A stretch of DNA of 64,000 bases from Nereida sp965655635 (GTDB taxonomy: Bacteria > Pseudomonadota > Alphaproteobacteria > Rhodobacterales > Rhodobacteraceae), in NCBI RefSeq assembly GCF_965655635.1, contig NZ_CBFHHE010000001.1, forward strand, positions 87,755 to 151,754. Direction: 5' to 3'. The position numbers and the translations under genes were made by a program. Shown in pieces: positions 56,270-64,000 of this stretch; position 1 is the stretch's first letter; each line of letters opens with the position of its first letter. The notes below the pieces were generated by a model. It saw only the letters and a list, made by a program, of their open reading frames with translations, made no database searches and was not told the origin of the DNA.

Positions 56270-56920
56270 TCATTGCCCCGCACGCCGCCAACCTGCGCGC
56301 TGCGCTTCGGATGCGGAGCAAAACCACCGCTCTCCGCGGTTCTCATTGATGCCCGTGCGCGCATAAAACCGGTCACTGGGCATATGATAGATACGGCCGT
56401 TCTTTGAGATGTTGCCTTTGAGTGCACAGCTTGGGTCCGGTGCGTCACGGCCACGGGCCGCTTGCTGGCGCGCCACGGCGTGACGTTCGTAGGTGCTTGA
56501 CCAAAGCCCGCGGTTTTGTACGGAAGCCGATTTTTCAAGGGTGACGTAATCGCGCGAGTATTTCACGTAGGCCAGCGCCAATCCATCAGCCACAAGTTCT
56601 GCGCCCACGTCGCGGCCCGCTACAAAACATTTGGCCACGATCCTGCCATACCGGTCCACGTCACGGATTTTGCAGGTTGCGCGCTGGCCTTGGTAACGGG
56701 CGCGCACTTCGTCTTGGACATAGCTGCCGCAGTCCCACCGCACGCCCTGCGCAGAGCGGCAAGTTTAGCCTACTTCGACAGCATCAACACCATGCAGCCG
56801 CACACGTTCACCGCCCACATCAAAGGTGTCGCCATCAATCACACGGATAACACCTGACTGGTCAGCGGCAGCAAGTGTTGCTGAAAAGAGGGTCAGAAAA
56901 AGGAAAAAGGCACATCTTAC
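56270..56920 (-). pseudogene. Thermonuclease-family (SNase) gene with an in-frame stop and no normal start
   Basis: Read continuously on the minus strand, this encodes a signal-like leader (CAFFLFLTLFSATLAAA), then SNase N-terminal VIRVIDGDTFDVGGERVRLHGVDAVEVG, a TAA at 56767-56765, and in the same frame TCRSAQGVRWDCGSYVQDEVRARYQGQRATC, the nuclease core (GRIVAKCFVAGRDVGAELVADGLALAYVKYS) and the C-terminal SNISKNGRIYHMPS-type domain (GERWFCSASEAQRAGW). Homologues typically read GQTC there, so CAA to TAA fits. The expected start codon reads GTA. The downstream part could still be made from an internal GTG at 56743 but would lack the first strands of the fold. Confidence 0.75.
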
Positions 56921-56940
56921 GATTTGGTTAAGATGTGCCC
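56902..56940 (-). terminator. Terminator of the betB operon
   Basis: A perfect 11-bp stem (56909-56919 with 56929-56939, arms GGCACATCTTA and TAAGATGTGCC), 9-base loop, followed on the minus strand by TTTTTCC. It lies 45 bases after betB and overlaps the broken 5' end of the thermonuclease gene. Confidence 0.85.
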
Positions 56941-56984
56941 CAACGCGCCGTGGCGCAAGTCAAATCGGGCGAAAGGTTAACCGT

Positions 56985-58436
56985 TTAAAACGGGGCCTCA
57001 ACGTCCCCCATTGCCACGTAGACGGTCTTTACTTCCGAGTAGTGATTGATCGCCTCTTTCGAGTTTTCGCGGCCCACACCGGACGCTTTCGCACCGCCAA
57101 AGGGGGCCTCAACAGGGGCAAGGTTGTAGGTATTGATATAGCACGTGCCCGCCTCAAAGCCCTTCACCACGCGGTGCGCGCGAGTAATGTCTTTGGTGAA
57201 CACCCCTGCGGCCAGCCCAAATTCCGTGTCATTTGCGCGGGCCAGCACTTCGTCTTCTGAGGTGAATGACAACACAGACATCACGGGGCCGAAAATTTCA
57301 TCACGGGCAATTGTCATGTCATCTGTTACGTCCGCGAACACAGTCGGCTGAAGGTAGAACCCGTCTTGGGCCAGCTGTTTACCACCGTAGACCAGACGCG
57401 CGCCCTCGGCCTCGCCCTTGGCGATGAAGCTTTTGACGATCTCCATCTGCGCGGCGCTGACCATGGGGCCGAAAGTTGTTTCAGGGTCCATCGGATCACC
57501 GATGATTGCCGTATCAAGGCGCGCGCAGAGCCGCTCAAGAAACCGCTCAAGAATGTCTGCATGCACGAAGACACGCGTGCCGTTCGAGCACACCTGACCC
57601 GAGGAATAGAAATTACCCAAAATTGCGCCACTTACGGCGTTTTCAATATCAGCGTCTTCAAAAACGATCATGGGTGATTTGCCCCCAAGCTCCATCGTGA
57701 CGTGCTTCATCTGCGCCGCAGCGGCCGCGTAGACCTTGCGCCCCGTCGGTACAGAACCCGTCAGCGATACTTTGTTGACGCGCGGTTCGCCCGCCAGTTT
57801 TGCCCCCACATCGCCCAAGCCTTGGACCACGTTGTAAAGGCCCGCAGGGGCGCCCGCTTCCATCATGATTTCCGCAATTTTCAGCGCACAAAGCGGTGTG
57901 GTTTCGGATGGTTTGAAAATCATCGCATTGCCGCAGGCCAGTGCGGGCGCGCCTTTCCAGCACGCAATCTGTGTGGGGTAGTTCCACGCGCCGATGCCAA
58001 CGCAAAGTCCCAAGGGCTCACGCACGGTGTAGACGAAATCATCGCCCAGCTGGATGTGCTCGCCTGTTAATGAGCCTGCCAGCCCGCCGAAATACTCAAG
58101 CGCGTCCGCGCCAGACGTGGCATCCGCGACAGAGGTTTCTGAATAGGGTTTGCCCGTGTCATAAGTCTCTAGGACGGACAGATCATGGTTTCGCGCACGC
58201 ATGATGTCAGCGGCCCGTCGCAGCACGCGGCCACGCTCTGTGCCGGTCATCGCGGCCCACTCTTTTTGCGCCCGCAGACCGCTTTGCACCGCCGCTTCGA
58301 TCACTGCATCCGTGGCCGAATGAACCGTGGCCACCACTTCACCAGTAGCGGGGTAAATCACGTCGATCGACGTGCCAGCAGTATCTTCGAGGTATTTGCC
58401 ATCCACAAAATGGCTCGCCTTGGGTTGGGTTTGCAT
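56985..58436 (-). CDS. betB: Betaine aldehyde dehydrogenase
   Basis: A 483-residue NAD-dependent aldehyde dehydrogenase. The catalytic Cys lies in FYSSGQVCSNGTRVFV, the general-base Glu in VTMELGGKSP, and Rossmann-site SLTGSVPTGRKV and the NYPTQIACWK segment are typical of BetB. It oxidises betaine aldehyde to the osmoprotectant glycine betaine. It begins ten bases after betC, in a four-gene operon. No betA (choline dehydrogenase) or betI is next to it. Confidence 0.93.
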   Translation of the reverse strand: MQTQPKASHFVDGKYLEDTAGTSIDVIYPATGEVVATVHSATDAVIEAAVQSGLRAQKEWAAMTGTERGRVLRRAADIMRARNHDLSVLETYDTGKPYSETSVADATSGADALEYFGGLAGSLTGEHIQLGDDFVYTVREPLGLCVGIGAWNYPTQIACWKGAPALACGNAMIFKPSETTPLCALKIAEIMMEAGAPAGLYNVVQGLGDVGAKLAGEPRVNKVSLTGSVPTGRKVYAAAAAQMKHVTMELGGKSPMIVFEDADIENAVSGAILGNFYSSGQVCSNGTRVFVHADILERFLERLCARLDTAIIGDPMDPETTFGPMVSAAQMEIVKSFIAKGEAEGARLVYGGKQLAQDGFYLQPTVFADVTDDMTIARDEIFGPVMSVLSFTSEDEVLARANDTEFGLAAGVFTKDITRAHRVVKGFEAGTCYINTYNLAPVEAPFGGAKASGVGRENSKEAINHYSEVKTVYVAMGDVEAPF

Positions 58437-58446
58437 GATGCTCTCC

Positions 58447-59952
58447 TTACTCGCCGCGCGGGAAGCGTTTGTTTTCTTCCAGCACGTTTAAATCCATATG
58501 ATTGCGCATGTATTGCTCGGACGCGCGCTTGAGCGGTTGATAGTCCCAAGGGTAGTAATCGCCGTTGCGAAGCGCCTCGTAAACCACCCACCGTTTGGCC
58601 TGTGAGTGGCGCACATCTGCGTCAAAACGGGCAAGGTCCCAACGGGCTTCTGACTTGGCGCGCAGGGTTTGCAACCTGCCTTGATGCGCGGGGTCTTCCG
58701 CCAAGTTCGTCAGTTCGTGCGGGTCATCGTCAAGGTTGAATAGCTGATCCGCATCAAGCGTGCAGCGGTTGTATTTCCACGGGCCATAGCGCAGCGAGAC
58801 AAGTGGCGCGTAAGAGGCCTCGGCGGCGTATTCCATTGCCACAGGCTCGGTTCGCTCAACGCCCTGCCCCATAGGAACAAGTGACTGTCCCGCGGTCCAT
58901 GGCATGACCTCATCCATGCTGACACCTGCCAGATCACATAAGGTCGGGCATACGTCGATGTTGCTAACCGGGGTTTCGTGAAGGCCAGCTTCCATTTGCG
59001 GCGCACAGATCATCATAGGCACCCGCGACGATCCTTCATAGAACGACATTTTGAACCACAACCCACGCTCGCCAAGCATATCACCGTGGTCTGAAACGAA
59101 GACGATGATCGCTTCTTGGCGGGTATCTTCAAGCACCTGAAGCAGCTCACCAACTTTGTCATCAAGGTATGAGATGTTGGCAAAATACGCTTGGCGCGAG
59201 CGGCGGATATCTTCTTTCGTGATGTCAAAACTGCGCCAATCGTTCGCATCAAAAATACGCTTAGAATGGGTATCGTGATCTTTGTAATCCATCGCCGGAA
59301 TCTCCGGTTCAAGATGCTCACAATCCTCATAAAGGTCCCAATATTTCTTGCGCGCCACATAAGGGTCATGGGGGTGCGTGAAGCTGACCGTCATGCACCA
59401 CGGACGCTCATCAAGCCCACGGGAAAACTCGTAAAGCTTGGTCTTTGCATTATAGGCGACCTCGTCATCATATTCCATTTGGTTGGATGTTTCAGCCACG
59501 CCGGCGCCGGTCACAGAGCCCATGTTGTGATACCACCAATCAATGCGCTCACCAGGTTTGCGGTAATCGGGGGTCCAACCGAAATCAGCGGGATAAATGT
59601 CTGTAGTCAGACGTTCCTCAAAGCCGTGCATCTGATCTGGGCCAACAAAGTGCATCTTGCCTGACAGGCAGGTCCGGTAGCCAGCGCGGCGCAGATGGTG
59701 GGCATAAGTTGGCACACTTGACGGAAACTCGGCCGCGTTGTCGTAGACACCTGTGGCGGAAGGCAGCTGCCCCGACATAAACGCAGCGCGGCCCGGCGCG
59801 CAAAGCGGGCTTGCCGTGTAGGCGTTTTTGAAACGTGTTGAACGCGCCGCAAGCTTTTTGAGGTTCGGTGCATGAAGCCACTCTGCGGGACCATCGGGAA
59901 AGAGTGTGCCGTTCAACTGATCAACCATAAGAATTAGGATATTCGGCTTCAT
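58447..59952 (-). CDS. betC: Choline-sulfatase
   Basis: A 501-residue type I sulfatase. MKPNILILMVDQLNGTLFPDG opens it. The formylglycine Cys is C51 in PLCAPGRAAF. SGKMHFVGPDQMHGF and VFVSDHGDMLGERGLWFK hold active-site residues, and the C-terminal WKYNRCTLDADQLFNLDDDPHELTNLA is typical of BetC. It splits choline-O-sulfate into choline and sulfate, feeding betaine synthesis or carbon/sulfur supply. It starts three bases after the DMT transporter gene. Confidence 0.93.
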   Translation of the reverse strand: MKPNILILMVDQLNGTLFPDGPAEWLHAPNLKKLAARSTRFKNAYTASPLCAPGRAAFMSGQLPSATGVYDNAAEFPSSVPTYAHHLRRAGYRTCLSGKMHFVGPDQMHGFEERLTTDIYPADFGWTPDYRKPGERIDWWYHNMGSVTGAGVAETSNQMEYDDEVAYNAKTKLYEFSRGLDERPWCMTVSFTHPHDPYVARKKYWDLYEDCEHLEPEIPAMDYKDHDTHSKRIFDANDWRSFDITKEDIRRSRQAYFANISYLDDKVGELLQVLEDTRQEAIIVFVSDHGDMLGERGLWFKMSFYEGSSRVPMMICAPQMEAGLHETPVSNIDVCPTLCDLAGVSMDEVMPWTAGQSLVPMGQGVERTEPVAMEYAAEASYAPLVSLRYGPWKYNRCTLDADQLFNLDDDPHELTNLAEDPAHQGRLQTLRAKSEARWDLARFDADVRHSQAKRWVVYEALRNGDYYPWDYQPLKRASEQYMRNHMDLNVLEENKRFPRGE

Positions 59953-59955
59953 TAT

Positions 59956-60849
59956 TTATACCTTCGTTTCATGAGTAACTGGCGTGACGGCACGCTTTTT
60001 CTGCGCCTCGCGCCACGTGATAAATATGACGGATGCGACAATGACCAGCCCGCCAAAAACGACCCAAGCATCAACAGGTTCGCCAAAAACCACAACCCCC
60101 AGAAGCGTTGCCCAGACAAGCTGCAGGAACGTGGCGGGCTGAGTCACGGTGACCGGAGCCGCCGCGAATGCAAGTGTCATGGTGTAGTGGCCAGCGGTGG
60201 CAAAACACGCAACGCCAAACAAGATAACGGTGTCGTGGAAACTGACCGGCACCCAGACTGCATAGGCAAAAGGCGCAAGGCCAATTGTCACCGTTATCGA
60301 GAGCATGCCAACAATCACCGCCGGTCCAAGCTGTCCGCTGAGTTGTTTGGCCAAAAGATATCCCGCACCAAAACCAAAAGCCGTAAACAGCATTGCGATA
60401 TGACCGATATCAACTTCCCGAAATCCGGGGCGTAGAATGATCAGCGCGCCAATCAGCGCACAGATAATCGCAGCGATGCGCGGCAAGGCAAGCTTTTCAC
60501 CCAAAAACAGCGCTGCACCGATGGTGACATAAACAGGGCCTAGGTAATTCATCGCTGTGACCTCGGCCAAGGGGATGCGCGTCATCGCATAAAACCAACA
60601 GATCACCGCAAGCGTGTGTACAAACCCGCGTGCCGAGAACAGGACCAACTGGCGCTTGGTCAAATGCGCATCAAAGATGGGTTTGATCATTGGGATCAGG
60701 AACACCAACCCAAGTAGATACCGCAAAAACGCGCTTTGCGCGGCGGGCACGCGGCCATCCGTATATTTGACCAATGCCGTGACTGTCACGAACATTACAC
60801 CCGTGACGACCATCCAGAAAATACCTCGGCGCGCAGAAGGTTGGGTCAT
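59956..60849 (-). CDS. DMT-superfamily (EamA) transporter
   Basis: A 297-residue inner-membrane protein with ten hydrophobic segments in two EamA repeats. MTQPSARRGIFWMVVTGVMFVTVTALVKY is the first helix; AMNYLGPVYVTIGAALFLGEKL ends repeat one and QPATFLQLVWATLLGVVVFGEP lies in repeat two. The start ATG overlaps the LysE-family stop. It may export or import a metabolite related to choline sulfate; substrate unknown. Confidence 0.88.
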   Translation of the reverse strand: MTQPSARRGIFWMVVTGVMFVTVTALVKYTDGRVPAAQSAFLRYLLGLVFLIPMIKPIFDAHLTKRQLVLFSARGFVHTLAVICWFYAMTRIPLAEVTAMNYLGPVYVTIGAALFLGEKLALPRIAAIICALIGALIILRPGFREVDIGHIAMLFTAFGFGAGYLLAKQLSGQLGPAVIVGMLSITVTIGLAPFAYAVWVPVSFHDTVILFGVACFATAGHYTMTLAFAAAPVTVTQPATFLQLVWATLLGVVVFGEPVDAWVVFGGLVIVASVIFITWREAQKKRAVTPVTHETKV

Positions 60850-61448
60850 GGCAGCAACAACTTCAGCGCAATCGCCCACATCAACAGCCCCACACCGGCA
60901 TCTAAGATTTGCCAACTGCGCGGCCTGGCAAAGAAAGGCGTCAGTAACCGCGCGCCATAGCCGAGGGTGAAGAAAAACGAAAAGCTGGCCAAAATTGCCC
61001 CAATACCAAAAGCCATTTTATCATCACATTCCGCCGACACCGATCCGATCAGGATGACCGTATCAAGATACACATGCGGGTTTAGCCATGTGATGGCTGC
61101 CACCGCAGCCAAAGCTCCGATCAGTGGGGTGCGTTGCCCTTCAGAGGGCACCAGCGCTTGCCCACCTTTATAGGCGGACACAAAACTACGCGCGCCATAG
61201 GCGATCAAGAACGCCGCACCGCCATATGTAAAAAGCGGCTCAACCCATGGTACCGCATTCGTCATGGCCGTAAATCCCATGACACCTGCTGTGATCAAGA
61301 TGGCATCTGAAGTTGCGCAGAACAGCACAAGTGGCAGGACATGCTCACGGCGCACACCATAGCGCAACACTAAAGCGTTTTGCGCGCCAATCGCCACGAT
61401 CAATGACAAAGCAACACCATAGCCCGCGAAAAACGCACCGTTCACCAT
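60846..61448 (-). CDS. LysE/ArgO-family amino-acid exporter
   Basis: A 200-residue inner-membrane protein with five to six helices. FFAGYGVALSLIVAIGAQNALVLRYGVRREHVL and AITWLNPHVYLDTVILIGSVSA are hallmarks of the LysE/ArgO exporters for basic amino acids. First gene of the betC/betB operon. Whether its substrate is Arg/Lys or something choline-related is not evident. Confidence 0.88.
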   Translation of the reverse strand: MVNGAFFAGYGVALSLIVAIGAQNALVLRYGVRREHVLPLVLFCATSDAILITAGVMGFTAMTNAVPWVEPLFTYGGAAFLIAYGARSFVSAYKGGQALVPSEGQRTPLIGALAAVAAITWLNPHVYLDTVILIGSVSAECDDKMAFGIGAILASFSFFFTLGYGARLLTPFFARPRSWQILDAGVGLLMWAIALKLLLP

Positions 61449-61485
61449 GGGTACAGCCTCTTCTTCTTTTGTTTAAAAATATCCA

Positions 61486-61520
61486 AAATAAAAAATGCCG
61501 CGACCCAGAGCCGCGACATT
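61486..61520 (-). terminator. Terminator of yebC
   Basis: On the minus strand AATGTCGCG pairs with CGCGGCATT (one G-U pair) and is followed by TTTTTATTTT. It lies 28 bases after the yebC stop. Confidence 0.8.
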
Positions 61521-61547
61521 GGAACCTTACAGAGCTAGTAGCTGGGT

Positions 61548-62297
61548 TTACTCACTCCCCAGTTGCTCCATGACCTCGTCGCTGGCCTCGAAGTTGGCAG
61601 TGACTGTTTGCACGTCATCATCATCTTCAAGTGCTTCGATCAGGCGCATTAGCTTTTGCATACCTTCAAGATCAAGCTCAGTCGTCGTGGTGGGTTTCCA
61701 GATCAGTTTTGTGCTGTCTGACTCGCCCAACTCTGCCTCAAGTGCCTGTGAGACCGCATGCAAATCTGTGTCGGCGCAATAGACCACGTGGCCTTCTTCA
61801 TCGCTCTCTACATCTTCGGCACCTGCTTCAATTGCCGCCATCATAACCGTGTCGTTATCGCCCACGGATGCAGGGTAGCTAACCGCACCTTTGCGGTCGA
61901 ACATAAAGCCCACACTGCCGGTCTCGCCCAAATTGCCACCTGATTTGGTGAACGTTGAACGCACGGTGCTGGCCGTGCGGTTGCGGTTGTCGGTCATCGT
62001 CTCGACGATCACAGCGACGCCACCTGGGCCATAGCCTTCATAGCGGATCTCATCATAGTTTTCCGCGTCACCACCTTGGGATTTTTTGATCGCACGATCA
62101 ATTACGTCCTTGGGAACCGATTGCGATTTGGCTTCTTTCACCGCAAGACGCAGGCGCGGGTTGTTGTCTGGATCAGGGTCGCCCATTTTGGCAGCCACTG
62201 TGATCTCTTTTGCGAGCTTGGAAAACAGCTTGGAGCGCAGCTTATCCTGACGGCCCTTGCGGTGCTGAATATTCGCCCATTTTGAGTGGCCAGCCAT
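61548..62297 (-). CDS. yebC: YebC/PmpR family regulator
   Basis: A 249-residue protein of the YebC/TACO1 family, which regulates transcription and in some members relieves ribosome stalling. MAGHSKWANIQHRKGRQDKLRSKLFSKLAKEI and NPRLRLAVKEAKSQSVPKDVIDRAIKK are invariant parts; the acidic middle EAGAEDVESDEEGHVVYC is also typical. GGGAGG lies before the ATG. It is monocistronic. Confidence 0.95.
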   Translation of the reverse strand: MAGHSKWANIQHRKGRQDKLRSKLFSKLAKEITVAAKMGDPDPDNNPRLRLAVKEAKSQSVPKDVIDRAIKKSQGGDAENYDEIRYEGYGPGGVAVIVETMTDNRNRTASTVRSTFTKSGGNLGETGSVGFMFDRKGAVSYPASVGDNDTVMMAAIEAGAEDVESDEEGHVVYCADTDLHAVSQALEAELGESDSTKLIWKPTTTTELDLEGMQKLMRLIEALEDDDDVQTVTANFEASDEVMEQLGSE

Positions 62298-62405
62298 GTG
62301 CCATCCTCCCTCTTTAATCTAGTATTGCTGCCTTATAGCCCTGCGTGAAAGCGGGTTGCAATGGGCAGGGGCTTGCTTTCACATGCCCCAAACGGAGCGT
62401 GCCTT

Positions 62406-64000
62406 ATGACGATTGATCAAATTATCCTTTTCACTCTTTTCGGTGCTGTGTTTGGCATGCTTCTTTGGGGGCGGTTTCGCTATGATCTGGTGGCGTTTGC
62501 GGCCCTAATGATAGGGGTGGTTTTGGGCGTTGTGCCCACAAAGGATGCGTTCAGCGGCTTCGGGCACCCAGCCGCTTTGGTGGTCGCACTCGTTTTGATC
62601 GTTTCCGCAGGTCTGGTCGATCAGGCGCGGTTTACTTGATCACCCGCACTTTGGTGGACGCCACACGGGGACTTGGCGGGCATATCGCGTTGATGGGCGG
62701 CATCGGCGGGGTGTTATCAGCATTCATGAACAACGTGGCGGCCCTGGCACTTTTGATGCCTGTCGACATTCAAACAGCGCGCAAAGCAGGCCGCGCGCCG
62801 GGGCTATCTCTGATGCCGTTGTCGTTTGCTACAATTCTTGGGGGCATGGCCACGCTGATTGGGACACCCCCGAATATTATCATTGCAACGATCCGTGAAG
62901 AAAGCCTTGGTGAGCCGTTCAAGATGTTCGACTTCGCCCCTGTCGGCGGGATCACAGCCATCGCCGGTTTGGCATTCATCGCGCTAATCGGGTGGCGGTT
63001 AATCCCCAGCAAAGGTGATAGCAGCAACACCACAGATGAGTTTGCCTCATATATCGCTGAGTTGACTGTGCCCGAGGACCGCAAACATATCGGCAAAACC
63101 GTGGCCGAGCTTGATGAGGTGGCCGAGAAGAACGACGTGGCAATTTTGGGGCTGATACGCGATGGCAAACGCCTGCGCGGGCTGTCCAAAACCCGCACGT
63201 TGAAAGCTGCGGACGCCTTAGTGATCGAAGCCTCCCCAGAGGCGTTGGATGAATTCCGTGCAGCCCTTTCGTTGGATTTTGCAGATGAACGCCGCGAAGA
63301 ATTGCTGCGCGCTGATGGGGCTGGGCTAAACGTTATAGAGATAGTTATGACCGATGGGTCACGTTTGAACGGCCGTACCGCGCAGGCCGTTGGTATGTCA
63401 TGGCGACGGCGGGCTATTTTGATGGGCATCAGTCGCGAAGGCCGCGCAATCAAAAGCCAAATCCGCCAAACCCCCCTTAAGCCCGGTGATATCTTACTGG
63501 TGTTGCTGCCTGACGGAACTGAGGCGGATGTTACTGATTGGCTTGGATGTCTGCCCCTTGCGGACCGTGGCCTCAGCGTAACCCAAGATAATAAAGTTTG
63601 GGTGGCGATTGGACTTTTCGCAGCTGCGGTTATTGCTGCCTCTCTTGGCTGGATTTATCTGCCCATCGCCCTTGGGATCGTGGTGATCGGTTTTGTTTTC
63701 TTGAAAATAATCCCGGTCCGCGAAGTTTATGACCATATCGAATGGCCCGTGGTGGTCCTGCTTGGCTCAATGATCCCGCTTGGTGCTGCTCTTGAGACAT
63801 CAGGTGGCACAGAATTGATCGCGGACAGCTTCATTGATCTGACAACAGGCCTGCCCGCATGGGCCATTTTGACGGTACTGATGATTGTAACCATGACCCT
63901 GTCTGACGTATTGAACAATACCGCAACCACCATAGTGGCGGCCCCGATTGGCATCCAGATGGTGCAGTCTTTGGGCGTGAACCCCGACCCGTTTTTGATG
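62406..64000 (+). pseudogene. SLC13/DASS-type permease with TrkA-C domains, frameshifted, cut at window end
   Basis: CGGAG precedes the ATG. The first frame encodes MTIDQIILFTLFGAVFGMLL... to ALVLIVSAGLVDQ, then ARFT and TGA (62637-62639). One base over, the same family continues without stop to the window edge: AVYLITRTLVDATRGLGG, FMNNVAALALLMPVDIQT, FATILGGMATLIGTPPNII, two TrkA-C-like domains, then ETSGGTELIADSF and VLNNTATTIVAAPIG. A missing base at about 62624-62626 (CAGGCGCG where CAGGGCGCG would fit) explains it. Either a recent decay or a sequence error. Substrate (sulfate, citrate or another anion) unknown. Confidence 0.82.

Overview
The window is a gene-dense, moderately GC-rich chromosomal segment. 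Its gene content and order point to an alphaproteobacterium of the order Rhodobacterales (Roseobacter group). Supporting signs are Pcs-type phosphatidylcholine synthase, ThyX, an insert-less ProS, the AI-2E/hdaA/ppk/ppx block, a pccB...pccA...mcm propionate locus with a ScfR/PccR-type regulator, betC-betB choline-O-sulfate genes, and overlapping ATGA/GTGA start-stop junctions. I see no CRISPR array, insertion sequence, phage block, rRNA or tRNA. No gene-free stretch exceeds about 300 bases.

Layout. 1-3.7 kb: the 5' part of priA, then fructose-6-phosphate aldolase, DUF484-xerC and pcs. 3.8-8.6 kb: an oligopeptide-type binding protein diverging from an M19 dipeptidase that is translationally coupled to two uncharacterised genes. 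8.7-13.1 kb: a HisD-family dehydrogenase, a lipoprotein/hydrolase pair, an ArsR-SRPBCC fusion regulator and a YghU-type glutathione transferase. 13.3-15.2 kb: thrS. 15.5-18.0 kb: a four-gene bufferin-type RiPP cluster (DUF2282 precursor, MNIO/DUF692 enzyme, DUF2063 partner, DoxX). 18.0-20.1 kb: ArsC/Spx-like protein, cold-shock protein, a His-rich secreted protein and thyX. 20.2-22.8 kb: a surface-lipoprotein/Slam pair. 22.8-31.2 kb: metabolic and housekeeping genes (gloA, a MarR regulator, sdhE, aspartate aminotransferase, MATE exporter, parE, Ldh2-type dehydrogenase). 31.4-34.7 kb: lolD, lolC/E and proS. 34.9-42.1 kb: fasciclin, SDR, AI-2E, hdaA, ppk and ppx. 42.1-44.6 kb: a small secreted protein, a TerB-DnaJ protein and nhaA. 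44.6-56.3 kb: the propionyl-CoA to succinyl-CoA locus (mcm, pccA, pccB, small companions, divergent Bcr/CflA exporter and ScfR regulator), with TTTGCAAA-type sites between genes. 56.3-61.4 kb: a decayed thermonuclease gene and a betB/betC/DMT/LysE operon. 61.5-64 kb: YebC and a frameshifted SLC13-type permease running off the right edge.

Most notable: (i) the bufferin cluster; (ii) the Slam/lipoprotein pair; (iii) the dipeptidase-coupled unknown gene pair, the best candidate for undescribed biology; (iv) three broken or shifted reading frames (thermonuclease, SLC13 permease, and a small gene at a run of seven A); (v) the TTTGCAAA sites linking the ScfR regulator to the propionate genes. Domain and family names come from recognition of the translated sequence, not from a database search.
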